Shown here: positions 9,360 through 19,978 of the stretch, piece after piece
Numbering within the stretch: position 1 is the first letter of the stretch
How the letters are laid out: every line of letters starts with the position of its first letter
NCBI RefSeq assembly: GCF_003054445.1
Contig: NC_042508.1
Location: forward strand, 744,001-808,000
Reading direction: 5' to 3'
Length of the DNA stretch: 64,000 nt
Source of the DNA: Pichia kudriavzevii
Taxonomy: Eukaryota; Ascomycota; Pichiomycetes; Pichiales; Pichiaceae
Notes under the pieces: model-generated
The model's database searches: none
The model's input: the letters and a program-made list of their open reading frames with translations, nothing else
What the model was told of the DNA's origin: nothing
Made by a program: the position numbers and the translations under genes

Positions 9360-10733
9360 ATGAATTCCTTCTTACTAAGGGGAGAGATGTTTTGCGGCTT
9401 GGGTGCACTGCGTAAAAAGCAGACTTCCATTGTTTTCAAAGATGCACTACGCTGCTGGTATTCGACAAGTTCCAAGCTACCTCCCAAACCTCCAAAATTT
9501 CATTTTAAGACGAAGAAAGAGCTTACACCAGAAGAGCAGAAGAAAATTGAGGATGATAGAAAGTACAACGAAGCTATAAACTCCGGATCATCCATCAAGA
9601 AGTGGGGTGCTATTGTGGGCTCGGCAGCCTTTAATAAGAAGGCTACGAAATATTATATTGGTTTATATGTGATTTTCTTGTGTTATGGTATTCATTACTT
9701 TAGGAAACTCTTTGCAAGACATTTGGAAGAAGAAGACTTGAAGAAACTAAGAGACGAGGGAAAACCTATGAGCGAGTACCAAAAACTAAGAATCAGAGAT
9801 TTGTCAGGAGATTTGCTAAGAACTAAGGATACACAAAAGTTGAAGGCTTACTATCAACTAAAAGAAGAATATGATTCAAAAAGTGAAGAAGAGCGCAAAG
9901 AAATAGGACCTTTTAATCCCAAACCAGAGGATATTGAGGATATTGTTGACCTCAAATTTGAAGAATGTATTCTACCTCCAAAAGACTTATCAGAATTCTA
10001 TGACAAATTAGCCGATGAATATGATAGTGATGTTGGAACCGAAGAAATGATGTCGTTTATGAAAAGCAAGAGGAAATGGGTTATGAAACACTGTAAAGGC
10101 GATGTCTTAGAAGTTGCTTCGGGAACAGGTAGGAACATTGAGTACTTTGATCCAACTGCTGTTAGCAGCTACACATTCCTTGATGCATCTAAGAAAATGA
10201 TGGATGTATGTTATGATAAATTTCATGAAAAATGGAGTAAATTCAAGAAAGTCAAGTTTGTAGTTGGTAAAGCTGAAGAATTAGTCGAGCTATCTACAAC
10301 CAGAAAATCTGTTGATTCCAAGGCTTTCAAATACGACACCATTATAGAAACTTTTGGACTTTGTTCACACCAGGATCCTGTCAAGGCTTTGAAGAATATG
10401 AGGGAATTATTGAAACCAGGTGGGAGAATTGTTCTCTTGGAACATGGGCGTGGAAAATACGACTTTATTAACGATATCCTAGACAAACGTGCCCACAAGC
10501 ACAGTGAGAAATGGGGGTGTCGGTGGAATTTGGACATTGGTGAGTTGGTGGACGAGTCGGGCCTTGAAATTACAGAAGAGCATCGTGCCCATTTGGGTAC
10601 AACATGGATGATTGTCTGTAAGCGGCCAGAAGATGTTCTGGAGACAGAGGAGATGACCTTCTCGGAGAGATACCTGTTTCCAAGAAGAACAAATACAGAC
10701 TCTTCTGCTCCTAAGCCGGTGTCTTCTTCATAA
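9360..10733 (+). CDS. OMS1: Mitochondrial inner-membrane methyltransferase-like protein Oms1
   Basis: This 457-residue protein starts with a basic, hydroxylated presequence-like segment (CGLGALRKKQTS, then ALRCWYSTSSKL). A single membrane segment lies near residues 97-113 (YYIGLYVIFLCYGIHYF). A charged coiled region follows, then a class I SAM-dependent methyltransferase fold from about residue 215. Motif I reads VLEVASGTGRNIEYF and a later motif reads LLKPGGRIVLLEHGRG. This is the arrangement of S. cerevisiae Oms1 (471 residues), an inner-membrane protein found as a multicopy suppressor of respiratory defects in oxa1 mutants. Its methylation substrate is not known to me. Confidence 0.9.
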   Translation: MNSFLLRGEMFCGLGALRKKQTSIVFKDALRCWYSTSSKLPPKPPKFHFKTKKELTPEEQKKIEDDRKYNEAINSGSSIKKWGAIVGSAAFNKKATKYYIGLYVIFLCYGIHYFRKLFARHLEEEDLKKLRDEGKPMSEYQKLRIRDLSGDLLRTKDTQKLKAYYQLKEEYDSKSEEERKEIGPFNPKPEDIEDIVDLKFEECILPPKDLSEFYDKLADEYDSDVGTEEMMSFMKSKRKWVMKHCKGDVLEVASGTGRNIEYFDPTAVSSYTFLDASKKMMDVCYDKFHEKWSKFKKVKFVVGKAEELVELSTTRKSVDSKAFKYDTIIETFGLCSHQDPVKALKNMRELLKPGGRIVLLEHGRGKYDFINDILDKRAHKHSEKWGCRWNLDIGELVDESGLEITEEHRAHLGTTWMIVCKRPEDVLETEEMTFSERYLFPRRTNTDSSAPKPVSSS

Positions 10734-10932
10734 TTAGCCAATGACCGAAATTTCAGGAGATCAACTAATTAATTATATTACCGCGTAAATTCTTTCTGTA
10801 CATATCGAAGACAAAGAAAACCAGACACTGTATATATATGCCTCAATAATTGCAAATTTTACCGTATTGCCACTCCTCTCTTTTTGTATCTGCTACTATT
10901 CTATTTTTTCTCCTGTTTTCTGTTAAAACAAG

Positions 10933-11829
10933 ATGGCCTCCCGTAAATCAAAAAGAGTATCGTTTGACAACTCCTCTAAGATTGTGGAAATCACTGAGGA
11001 AAATGAAAGTGAGTTCTCCGAGTCGGTGACAATTTCAAAAGATGAGTTTGACCCAGACTCCATGAACATTGATCTTACAACAGGCAAAAAAAGAAGAAAC
11101 ATTGGGCAGAGTTCTGAAAAATCGTCATCCAACGGTGGTGGTGATTCCAAGGAGGAGTTCACAGTCCCCCTATTGACTACTTCATGGGCACTAGTTCCCT
11201 ACCATTTATTACTGTTGTTGTTCAACATCGTCGTGGATGGTACCATCATGGAAGACGTTAGAGAGGGTGTCCAGAAGGCTTTTTATGGACTCTCTGTTTT
11301 ATCTCTTATATTTGCTGTTCTAGTTAATGAGGCTGTTAAGGGGGAAAAAACCAAAAATGCAAGATCCGATGGTCCTACAAACTTTGAATTCTTTTATGTT
11401 GCATTGTCTTTCCCCCTCTCAATCATGTTATCTGTTCCAGTTTATCTCACCTTTTTACTGTTTGGTGCACCTGCTGGTCGTTTAAACGCTTTAACTTTTT
11501 ATCTAGCGTCACATGTCTCCGTAATTGCATTCTATCCATTACTAAATGTTTACAAGTTTACTGACAAAAATGCAAAGAAGATTTGGTGGAAATTGCTCAC
11601 TTTTCAAGTGGCAAATTGGAAATTTAACCAAGTTTATTGTACAGCTATTGGTACTTTAGTTGGTTGCTGGCTTGGTGTTCTTCCTATCCCTCTTGATTGG
11701 GATAGAGATTGGCAAGACTGGCCAATAACCGTTTTATTTGGTGCATATGCTGGTGGGTTCCTAGGTGGTTTAGCAAGTTATGCATATGGGTGCTACGTGT
11801 ATTCGAAAATGAAAAGTAGAATATCGTAA
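10933..11829 (+). CDS. GPI11: GPI-anchor ethanolamine-phosphate transfer subunit Gpi11 (PIG-F)
   Basis: The protein has 298 residues. An acidic, serine-rich cytosolic head of about 75 residues is followed by six or so hydrophobic segments. Family landmarks include LLTTSWALVPYHLLLLLFN, an FGAP loop, HVSVIAFYPLLN, and the conserved C-terminal block GCWLGVLPIPLDWDRDWQDW followed by YAGGFLGGL. PIG-F/Gpi11 stabilises and assists the ethanolamine-phosphate transferases Gpi13 and Gpi7 that act on GPI precursors in the ER membrane. The S. cerevisiae protein is 219 residues, so the extra length is mainly the N-terminal head. It is in tandem with OMS1. Confidence 0.93.
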   Translation: MASRKSKRVSFDNSSKIVEITEENESEFSESVTISKDEFDPDSMNIDLTTGKKRRNIGQSSEKSSSNGGGDSKEEFTVPLLTTSWALVPYHLLLLLFNIVVDGTIMEDVREGVQKAFYGLSVLSLIFAVLVNEAVKGEKTKNARSDGPTNFEFFYVALSFPLSIMLSVPVYLTFLLFGAPAGRLNALTFYLASHVSVIAFYPLLNVYKFTDKNAKKIWWKLLTFQVANWKFNQVYCTAIGTLVGCWLGVLPIPLDWDRDWQDWPITVLFGAYAGGFLGGLASYAYGCYVYSKMKSRIS

Positions 11830-12159
11830 TTCTTTTCTTAAGTATATTATTCTAATTTTTTGTTGAGGAAGTTAGCTAATCAACTATATAGATTCTCCTT
11901 AACTGAAATGAAGACCCACATTTATTCCTAAGTACTCTTTCAGTGCAGTGTAAAAAAATAAGTGTTGACGAATAACGTGAATGAGAAACCTAATATGAAG
12001 CGACTTAGATGGATAGACTGTGTCTGGTTAAATCATGTCAGCATTAAAATAGCGTTTTTTTAGAAGAAACGCGTCAAATGGCTTTGAGTTATAGAGAAAG
12101 CTACAGATGCAACTTCTTCCTCAAAAAAATATATTTGAACACAATCACCCAATCAATTT
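11830..12159 (+). promoter_or_regulatory. Intergenic region upstream of NSE3
   Basis: This 330-bp stretch is AT-rich, with a T run at about 12056-12061 and an A run at 12124-12129 close to the NSE3 start. I see no gene or clear transcription-factor palindrome; it probably holds the GPI11 terminator and the NSE3 promoter. Confidence 0.35.
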
Positions 12160-13179
12160 ATGAGTAGAGCAAAAAGATCAGCCCTTAACGGAGAGATAAG
12201 CGGTGAGTTGTCCGATTTGGACATTTCAAGAAGTGAAAGAAACTCTTTGAAAAGACAAAGAATTGAAAGCTCATCTAACTCGGTGAAAGAGGATGCCGCT
12301 AGAAGAATCGCCATTGCCACTGGGAGAGTCATGTTGGGACTGTCCAGTAGAAACCAGGCTCTTAATAAAACTATTATCTCAAAGATAATAGAGACTGAGA
12401 ATGAACGAGGCACCGGTCTACAGTTTAAGAAGAATGTCCTTCCTATTCTTTCAAACATGATGTTTGACACTTTTAGATATGCGGTTGAAGAATTACCATC
12501 AAAGAAAGTCTTAATGAGCAGTATATCAGTGAAGGAGAAAACTAAAGGAGAAACTAAAGCAGGGCCTTTGTCTGATGGATTCATTCTTACAAACAACATA
12601 TCTGCTTCATTGCGTGCTCTAAACTATACATTTATGGCCAAAAATACACGAAATATTGGTAAATCAATAAAGGGAATGCAAACTCCAAAGGAAAACATGT
12701 CTAAACTCAAAGTATATGGAGAGGGTTTACCAAAGCCTACTTCGATGATTGTACAAAATGGCTTCAAATTACTCATAATATGTGTTATTATCTTACACAA
12801 CAACAACATCCTGCAAAGCGATTTGACCAATGTCTTAAAGACAAAATTTGGTTTATCGTTCAAAGAGAAAGAGCAAGTTTCGATATTAGGTAACCAGACT
12901 CTTAGTGAGTTCATAGCAATGCTCAGCAAGCAAGACTATATTGAAAGAATGCTTATTAGTAATACAGATGGTAGTGGCGGAATAAGCCAGAGGAGTTTGA
13001 ACTCCAAAAACGCAAAGCATGATGATAATTCGCTGGTACTGAAATTGGGAAGGCGATGTTTAGCCGAGTGGACTATGGAAGAGTTTGTCGGTATTTTTCG
13101 TCAGCTCATGCAATCCCAATGGACTGACCAGTTGCAAGAGGCGGCGATATTCACCGTGTCCAACATTTGGAAATCATAA
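12160..13179 (+). CDS. NSE3: Smc5-Smc6 complex subunit Nse3 (MAGE family)
   Basis: The 339-residue protein matches the MAGE/Nse3 pattern. A basic head of about 45 residues is followed by ARRIAIATGRVMLGLSSRNQ, then the first winged-helix half. A second half contains KLLIICVIILHNNNILQSD, LGNQTLSEFIAMLSKQDYIER and a closing block LGRRCLAEWTMEEFVGIFRQ. Nse3 forms a heterotrimer with Nse1 and Nse4 that binds DNA and regulates the Smc5-Smc6 ATPase in DNA repair and replication. The S. cerevisiae protein is 303 residues. A serine/asparagine-rich loop near residues 265-285 interrupts the second half. Confidence 0.87.
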   Translation: MSRAKRSALNGEISGELSDLDISRSERNSLKRQRIESSSNSVKEDAARRIAIATGRVMLGLSSRNQALNKTIISKIIETENERGTGLQFKKNVLPILSNMMFDTFRYAVEELPSKKVLMSSISVKEKTKGETKAGPLSDGFILTNNISASLRALNYTFMAKNTRNIGKSIKGMQTPKENMSKLKVYGEGLPKPTSMIVQNGFKLLIICVIILHNNNILQSDLTNVLKTKFGLSFKEKEQVSILGNQTLSEFIAMLSKQDYIERMLISNTDGSGGISQRSLNSKNAKHDDNSLVLKLGRRCLAEWTMEEFVGIFRQLMQSQWTDQLQEAAIFTVSNIWKS

Positions 13180-13414
13180 ACAATTGAGATTTGCGCTGCC
13201 GTTCTGGTCTTGATTTTTTCCTAGACTATTTTGTAAAATATTTCCTGTAACGGCGAGTACCAGTAATTGATGTACGTCGATATTGTTCGAAGAATGTGCG
13301 GAGGATTCGGACATGCGCTTTTGTAAATTAAAGGATGATTCATACATTCTTTTGAGAAAAATTTGTGTAATTTGGTAAGCATATACAGTATTAAAACCCA
13401 CAGGCAATAATAGC

Positions 13415-15595
13415 ATGGGAAGTAGGTTTGAGGCCTTAGATGGAGATGACGTTCTCGTATCGGAACAGGTAATCCAACCGCACAATGTTCCTAAAGACAG
13501 ACATAAGCTACGAAAAAGAGTATCGTTGATTTGCTCATCAATTGCAGCATTAGCATCAGGGACGCCTTATCTATATGGAGTATATTCTCCGCAATTAATT
13601 AATCGGTGTGGCTTCACGGCAATTGACTCCTCGTATCTTTCATTTGGAGGTAACATTGGGTCTTCCATTGGCGGATTTTTAGCTGGATTAATCATTGATG
13701 CATTTGGTGTTAAGGCTGGTCTTTTACTGGGTGCATTTCTTCAATTCTCAGGATTCTTCACTCTATATATCAACTTCAAAAACGAGTGGCATTATTTCAT
13801 ACAATTGCTATTTGCAATGTGTTCGATAGGTTTTGGTTCGGTCTTGTCATATTTTGCAACTATCAAGGTTGCAACATTGAATTTTCCTAATCATCGAGGC
13901 TTGGCAAATGCGTTCCCTGTTAGCTCTTACGGTTTGGCAGCGTTGTTTTATGCTTTTGTTTCCACATTTTGGTTTACGGATAATGTAGAAGGGTTGCTAA
14001 GGTTTATAGCTTGTTTTTCCGGTATCCTCATTTCAATATCCAGCATTTTCATCTGTATTTATGAGAATGGCGATGAGGGCGACGAGGACGATGAACAAAT
14101 AGATACAGGTGGTCACTACAACACAATGGATTCTTCTGCCTATAATGAAGAGGATGAGAGACGGGGCCCAGAGACCAGTAAAAACGAGATGGAAGTTGGG
14201 ATAGAATACTTGCTTAAAGGCCATAGAGGATCATTTGCACAAATAAATAACTTTAATAGGTCTGATTCCTCGAGCTCTTTGTTTTCAGATATGACTGGGG
14301 CTTCTTCTATGGTGAGTACTTCCGCCTCTAGTTCTTCAAGATTGCCACCGAATTTTACTACGAGTGCCACAAATATACCAATCCAAAATAGTTCCAATTT
14401 TATTAGATCAGACAGTCTCAACAAAAAATCGGTTTCTAGCTCCGAAGTATCTTCTTCTCCTTTTGATCTTCGGGTGCAGAGAAATCACTACAGAGCTGGT
14501 TCTTTTAAGTTGTCATCTTCGATTAACAACTCACCTAGAAATGCGAGGGGATTTGGTAGTTTTAGTAACTTAAAACAATTTAAAGATAACCCCAATGTAA
14601 GCGAAGATTTATCATTATCAATCGAACGATCAGCTTCTTCAACTCCCGAGACAAATCAATCTAGCAATATCCTTCCTCAATCGTTATGTGAGATTCAATC
14701 CTCCCCTATGGCTTCGGATTCTGACGTTGGTGGCGCAAAACCCCATGGATTATATGATGCATCACAGTTTGTTCAGTCGAATACTACGCAAAAGGCAAGT
14801 CCAAATAAAAGGAAACGTCACAAAAGAAAAACTACTACTAAGGAACACATTACCCAGTTGTTTCGCAACCAACTATTCCTATCTCATTATATTTTGAACG
14901 CATTTTATTGTGCTATTGGCCAGGTTTACATCTTCAGTATTGGATTTATTGTAAGAGCACAAGTTAATTATTATAATATGCATAAACCCTCTGAAATTAC
15001 GTTTATACTACAACTGGCTGAGAAATTGACTGTCCCGCACAGAAAAGAAAATGCGACCCCTTCAAATCTAGCGGTAGCATATCAAGCGTTGCAAGTTAGT
15101 ATAATTTCATTCTCTAATTTTCTTGGTAGACTAATATCGGGCCCAACATCCGATTTGATCCATAAAAAGATGAAAAAGAGTAAAATATACGTTTTAGCTG
15201 TTTCCACCATAATCATGGGATGTGGTCAGGTATCACTTGTTCTCTCAAATAAGCTGGATCTTTTATCTTTGATTTCATTCTCCATAGGGTTAGCGTATGG
15301 TGCAATCTATGGTACAATGCCTTCTATTGTTGCAGATTCCTTTGGTGCAAAAAACTTTGCGACAACTTGGTCACTATTAGGGACTGGCCCCATCACTATT
15401 TTTTTGTTATTAAGTAACTACTTTGGCAGTATTTATGATGAAAATAGTGAATGGGGATATATAGGTGACGACAGAATAAAGATGTGTTTGCTAGGTAAGA
15501 ATTGCTATTCTTCAGTTTTTACTTTAACCTCATTGATTTGTTTGATGATCTTCATTTTTTATAATGTGTTGATTCAGTACTCAAAGAAGCAGTAA
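13415..15595 (+). CDS. MFS transporter, nodulin-like/Mch1-YMR155W type, with long cytosolic loop
   Basis: The 726-residue protein is built as 6+6 membrane segments. The N-terminal half has RKRVSLICSSIAALASGTPY, where LYGVYSPQL is the nodulin-like signature, and GGNIGSSIGGFLAGLIIDAF. The second half includes VSIISFSNFLGRLISGPTSD and AYGAIYGTMPSIVADSFGAK. A hydrophilic, Ser-rich central loop of about 260 residues (roughly 215-475) separates the halves and ends in a basic patch before TM7. Relatives in S. cerevisiae are YMR155W (547 residues) and Mch1 (486); their substrates are not established, and Mch1 is not a demonstrated monocarboxylate carrier. The loop has many S/T-P and RxxS-type sites, suggesting phosphoregulation. 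Location is probably vacuolar or plasma membrane. Confidence 0.8.
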   Translation: MGSRFEALDGDDVLVSEQVIQPHNVPKDRHKLRKRVSLICSSIAALASGTPYLYGVYSPQLINRCGFTAIDSSYLSFGGNIGSSIGGFLAGLIIDAFGVKAGLLLGAFLQFSGFFTLYINFKNEWHYFIQLLFAMCSIGFGSVLSYFATIKVATLNFPNHRGLANAFPVSSYGLAALFYAFVSTFWFTDNVEGLLRFIACFSGILISISSIFICIYENGDEGDEDDEQIDTGGHYNTMDSSAYNEEDERRGPETSKNEMEVGIEYLLKGHRGSFAQINNFNRSDSSSSLFSDMTGASSMVSTSASSSSRLPPNFTTSATNIPIQNSSNFIRSDSLNKKSVSSSEVSSSPFDLRVQRNHYRAGSFKLSSSINNSPRNARGFGSFSNLKQFKDNPNVSEDLSLSIERSASSTPETNQSSNILPQSLCEIQSSPMASDSDVGGAKPHGLYDASQFVQSNTTQKASPNKRKRHKRKTTTKEHITQLFRNQLFLSHYILNAFYCAIGQVYIFSIGFIVRAQVNYYNMHKPSEITFILQLAEKLTVPHRKENATPSNLAVAYQALQVSIISFSNFLGRLISGPTSDLIHKKMKKSKIYVLAVSTIIMGCGQVSLVLSNKLDLLSLISFSIGLAYGAIYGTMPSIVADSFGAKNFATTWSLLGTGPITIFLLLSNYFGSIYDENSEWGYIGDDRIKMCLLGKNCYSSVFTLTSLICLMIFIFYNVLIQYSKKQ

Positions 15596-15961
15596 AATCA
15601 ACCTATATACCACATCCATATACCACTGCAAGCTACACGACGTTTTCTTGCTTGTATTTGACAACATGCGTCTCTTTTCCTAGATATACTTGGATATTAC
15701 AAATTATCTTGCTACCTCTATATCTTTGTTATACCCCTTCTGCGTACCCACTCATTCAATTCTGAGACAGTTCTGTAAAGATTTTGCTCCAGCATAGTGG
15801 ATGTTCGTTTTTTATAAAAAAACCAAAAAAAAAAAAGCTTCTGTTTTTTTATATGGCGAGAACTCTGCTCTGAACAAATTCATCATAGTGGAAGTATAAA
15901 GAGGAAAGCTGAAGGAAGCGTTTAGTCTTTTTTGATTTCACAGGGAGTCCAGCATTGAGAG
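15596..15961 (+). promoter_or_regulatory. Intergenic region upstream of CFT1
   Basis: This 366-bp stretch contains A and T homopolymer tracts at about 15810-15850 and a TATA-like TATAAA near 15896, about 65 bp before the CFT1 ATG. No gene is visible. Confidence 0.4.
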
Positions 15962-18900
15962 ATGGATGTCTACAATCAGTTTGTTAATCCTACTACCTCT
16001 TTGTTGAGTTTGTACTGCAATTTTGTTTCAAAAGATGAAGATAATCTAATTGTGTCCAAGGGAAATTTAATTCAAGTCTTCAAAATCGTTGATGTTAGCT
16101 CAAAATTTGATTCGATAAAGGATGAAAAAATTGATTTATCAGGATACCATGCCATAAGTGAAGAGAATTACAAATTGATTTTGGTTACGGAATATACTCT
16201 GAATGGTGTCATTTTAGATATGCATAGATTCAGGACCACCGGTGAAAATGTAGACTATTTACTCATATCAACTGAACCTGCCAAAATCTCTCTTGTTAAA
16301 TGGAATCCTGCAGACTTTACTGTAAGTGTAGTGAGCTTGCACTATTATGAGACAGTTTTGAATTCTCTACTTATGGAAAAGTTGAAAGATTCAGTTGTTT
16401 CGCATAGAACTGATCCAAATTTTGGCTGCTCCATAATGCAAGTTGAAGACTTGGTAGTATTTTTACCCTTCGTTCAAGTTGATCACGACATGGAGTTAAA
16501 TGATGACTATGATCCTCTGGAAAACTCCGATAAAACAAATGAACTGTCAAAAAACGATTTATTTGAAGAGAGTTTTATAGTTAACGCAAGTACATTACAT
16601 CACGGCCTGAAAAATATAATCGATATTCAGTTTCTAAATTCATACAGAAGCCCAACGCTGGCCATTTTATATGCACCGGATTCAGAAACCTGGGCAGGCT
16701 ACTTGCCAAAGAGAAAGGACAATCTAAAGTTGATAGTGTTATCACTCCATTTGAAAGAAAAATCTGCAAATGTTATTATCGAAATTAACAGCCTACCTTA
16801 TGATCTTTATCGGATAGTTCCACTTGACGATCCGATCAATGGATTATTGATTGTTGGTGCAAATGAAATAATCCATATTAATTCTTTGGGGTCCCCCAAG
16901 GGTATATATGTGAACGAATTTTATTGTTTAAGCAGTTCTTTTCCTTTGAAAAGCCAACAGGAACTTAACCTGTTTTTAGAACATTCTGCAGTTGCACAAG
17001 TTGGAAAAAATGAAGTATTATTAGTAACAAAAGATGGGGAATTTTACACTTTGATATTCGATGAAATTGGAGGCGTTTCTAATCTCAACAGAATTGTTTC
17101 AAATAGTCCATCAAATTATGCAGATATCAGCGTCAACTCAATTTTGAGTATTGAAACTATACCTCATAAGAACATGGTTTTTATGTGCTCCCGGGGGAGT
17201 GACTCTGTGCTTGTAAAATGGGAATACCGGTTGCAGCCCACTACTTCAAGCGACAATCATGATGGCGATGAAATAGTAGATACTGATGACGATTTCTGGT
17301 TGTACAATGATAATGGGGCACAAAATAATGATGAATTAAGCACTTCTTTGACTAACTGTAAATTCACAATGATTGATGCATTAATAAATACTGGTCCTTT
17401 GTCCGATTTTACGTTTGGGTACTCTTCAACTGAAAAAAAGTTACATGGTCTTACAAATCCAAATTATAAGGAATGTGCAATATATGGTACCTCAGGGCTA
17501 GGAAAATCAGGCTCCGTTTCGATAATCACACCAACTGCTAAACCACTGATCAAGTCTTCCCTAAAATTCTCTCATGCTAGCAAAATTTGGACAATTAACA
17601 GCCACGACGGAGAGACCAAATATTTGATTATCACTGACCAAAAGATGTCTACAACCCAAATTTTTGAGGTTTCCAAGGACTACCAAGAATATAAAACAAA
17701 GGCTTTTAGAGGGAAACACTTTTCAGTTCAATTTGGCTCTATCAGTATCAATGAAAAAATAAGACCTGTTCAAATTATAGCCCATGAAGTCCTTATTTAC
17801 AATTTATCCTTTGGTTTTATCTGCTCACTAAAAGTAGAGAAGGAAGTAAACCTCTCTATAATATATGATAATTATATTGTTTTACTAATGAAAACCGGCG
17901 AAATTGAAATTCTTGAATATGACGACAATTCCAAAGAATTAGCTAGGATGGACTTACCTGCCCTACTAAACTTTCAAATATTCACAAATGCTTGGATTAC
18001 GAAATCGGATCTTTTGACCTGGGCTGTGCCTGCCAAAAAAAGAGATGCTGTTGGGGAACTCGTTGATGTAAAGAAGGATATACGTAACGAGGAAGTTCTA
18101 TTTTGGCTTGTGACAGCTGATAACAGACTATTGGTCTTCAGAAAGGAGCATTTGGAAAAAGTATATGAGTTTGAAGGCATACACAATATGCCTGAGTATT
18201 TACAACTTACAGCTATGAATCCTAATTATGAAGCCGATGTCGATCCTATTTTGAAGCAATGTATCTTTACACAGATCGGAGATAAATATGATCGTGAGGA
18301 TTACATGATAATTCTAACTTTTGGTGGTGAAGTGATAATGTATCAATTATTTTATGACACCCAGAAAAAATATTTCAAGTTCATGAAAGCAAACGATTTA
18401 TTTCAGTTGCCGATAACTGGCGCTCCGGGTAATTCCTATTCATTTGCTACAAAAGTTGAGAGGAACCTCTTTAAAATTGATGACGTTGGTGGCTCATCTG
18501 TGATAATGGTCAGTGGTGCGCTACCTTTTATTATCTACAAACAATATAATTCAGTTCCAAGAATGTTCAAGTTTACCTCAATGCCATTCTTGTATTTTGC
18601 GCCTTATTCCACTAACATTTGCTCTGATGGTATTATTACTATTGATGATAAAAAATCATGTAGAATGGTGCAGTTGGACTTTGAATACGACTACTCCAAT
18701 AAACTTCCAATAAAGAAATGCAAAGTTGGGGAAACCATCGATAAAATTGCTTATCATGAAGACGCAAATGTTTTTCTGGTTTCAACTATATCCACTGAAA
18801 ATTATAATCTTTTGGACGAAGAAGGTGAAGATACTATTGATCATAATAGAGACCTTAAGAAGCCAGCACAAAACTACAGGGGAGCTATAAAGCTACTATC

Positions 18901-19978
18901 ACCAGGGAATTTAACTGTAATTGACACGCTAGATCTCGATGAAAATGAGGTTTGTACTGCACTGAATGTTTCTAATTTGAGAATAAATGGTACTGAAGGG
19001 AAAAGGGCTCAGATATTTGTCGGGACAGGAATCTATCAAAACGAAGATGTTGCTACAATGGGTGCATATAAATATTTGGATATTATCAATGTCGTTCCGG
19101 AGCCTGGTTTTCCTGAAGCCAAACACAAACTTAAGTTATTAAGTACAGAAACATACAAGGGGCCTATTTTGGATGTATGTGAAGTCGATGGTAGGTTTGC
19201 TGTAATTCAAGGACAGAGGATGTTAGTGAGGCAGTTAAAAGGAGAAAGCAATTCCACGCCTGTTGCATTTGTAGACACTTCTTTGTTCTCGTCCAAAGTA
19301 AAAGCGTTTGAAAACTTCATTTTGATTGGTGATTCGTACCAAAGTGTATCTCTGCATGGATTTGAAGCTGAGCCTTATCGTATGGTTTCACTGGGTAAAG
19401 ATGAACACAACATGAAACTTAATGAGTGTGAATTCATAGTACATAATCAAAGCATGTTTATATTGGCTTCTGATGATAACAGAGTCCTTCATATTTTACA
19501 ATATGATCCATATGATGTCAATTCCTTAAAAGGACATAAACTACTCAGAAGAACAGCCCTGAGAACTAACTCTTATACAACAAAAATGCTTCGGAAAGAC
19601 AGAAGAGAGGCATGTTTTTCAATGGTTAACACGTTGCCTATTAGAAAAGACGTTGATTTAGGGTTTGAGGTTATTGGTTGTAATATTGATGGCTCAATAT
19701 ACAAAGTTTCCCCAATCAACGAATATCAGTATAGAAGACTTTATTCCTTGCAAAACCAAATTGCAGATAAAGAAGCACATTGGTTGGGTTTGAATGCAAA
19801 AATGAATGCTGTTGGTGACTTACAAGACGAGATGAATGTTATAAAAAGGCCGATTATTGAATATCGGTTATTGACTAGATTCAGTAGCATGGCCGAAGAT
19901 AAAAAAAAAATGTTTGCTATTAAATTGGGTAAAGACGCTCTAGTAGATGTATACCGGGATATGATATCTTTACAATAG
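15962..19978 (+). CDS. CFT1: Cleavage and polyadenylation factor subunit Cft1 (CPSF160)
   Basis: The protein has 1338 residues against 1357 in S. cerevisiae Cft1. It shows the triple beta-propeller pattern of the CPSF160/DDB1/SF3B3 family. The N-terminal landmark (KISLVKWNPADFTVSVVSLH, followed by YYE) and the later DPNFGCSIMQVEDLVVFLPF block distinguish Cft1 from Rse1 and Mms1. The C-terminal CPSF_A domain holds IFVGTG and QRMLVRQLKG. Cft1 is the large scaffold of the nuclear CPF complex and, with Yth1 and Pfs2, contributes to poly(A)-signal recognition in mRNA 3'-end formation. An acidic insert near residues 435-455 is not a usual landmark. Confidence 0.93.
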   Translation: MDVYNQFVNPTTSLLSLYCNFVSKDEDNLIVSKGNLIQVFKIVDVSSKFDSIKDEKIDLSGYHAISEENYKLILVTEYTLNGVILDMHRFRTTGENVDYLLISTEPAKISLVKWNPADFTVSVVSLHYYETVLNSLLMEKLKDSVVSHRTDPNFGCSIMQVEDLVVFLPFVQVDHDMELNDDYDPLENSDKTNELSKNDLFEESFIVNASTLHHGLKNIIDIQFLNSYRSPTLAILYAPDSETWAGYLPKRKDNLKLIVLSLHLKEKSANVIIEINSLPYDLYRIVPLDDPINGLLIVGANEIIHINSLGSPKGIYVNEFYCLSSSFPLKSQQELNLFLEHSAVAQVGKNEVLLVTKDGEFYTLIFDEIGGVSNLNRIVSNSPSNYADISVNSILSIETIPHKNMVFMCSRGSDSVLVKWEYRLQPTTSSDNHDGDEIVDTDDDFWLYNDNGAQNNDELSTSLTNCKFTMIDALINTGPLSDFTFGYSSTEKKLHGLTNPNYKECAIYGTSGLGKSGSVSIITPTAKPLIKSSLKFSHASKIWTINSHDGETKYLIITDQKMSTTQIFEVSKDYQEYKTKAFRGKHFSVQFGSISINEKIRPVQIIAHEVLIYNLSFGFICSLKVEKEVNLSIIYDNYIVLLMKTGEIEILEYDDNSKELARMDLPALLNFQIFTNAWITKSDLLTWAVPAKKRDAVGELVDVKKDIRNEEVLFWLVTADNRLLVFRKEHLEKVYEFEGIHNMPEYLQLTAMNPNYEADVDPILKQCIFTQIGDKYDREDYMIILTFGGEVIMYQLFYDTQKKYFKFMKANDLFQLPITGAPGNSYSFATKVERNLFKIDDVGGSSVIMVSGALPFIIYKQYNSVPRMFKFTSMPFLYFAPYSTNICSDGIITIDDKKSCRMVQLDFEYDYSNKLPIKKCKVGETIDKIAYHEDANVFLVSTISTENYNLLDEEGEDTIDHNRDLKKPAQNYRGAIKLLSPGNLTVIDTLDLDENEVCTALNVSNLRINGTEGKRAQIFVGTGIYQNEDVATMGAYKYLDIINVVPEPGFPEAKHKLKLLSTETYKGPILDVCEVDGRFAVIQGQRMLVRQLKGESNSTPVAFVDTSLFSSKVKAFENFILIGDSYQSVSLHGFEAEPYRMVSLGKDEHNMKLNECEFIVHNQSMFILASDDNRVLHILQYDPYDVNSLKGHKLLRRTALRTNSYTTKMLRKDRREACFSMVNTLPIRKDVDLGFEVIGCNIDGSIYKVSPINEYQYRRLYSLQNQIADKEAHWLGLNAKMNAVGDLQDEMNVIKRPIIEYRLLTRFSSMAEDKKKMFAIKLGKDALVDVYRDMISLQ

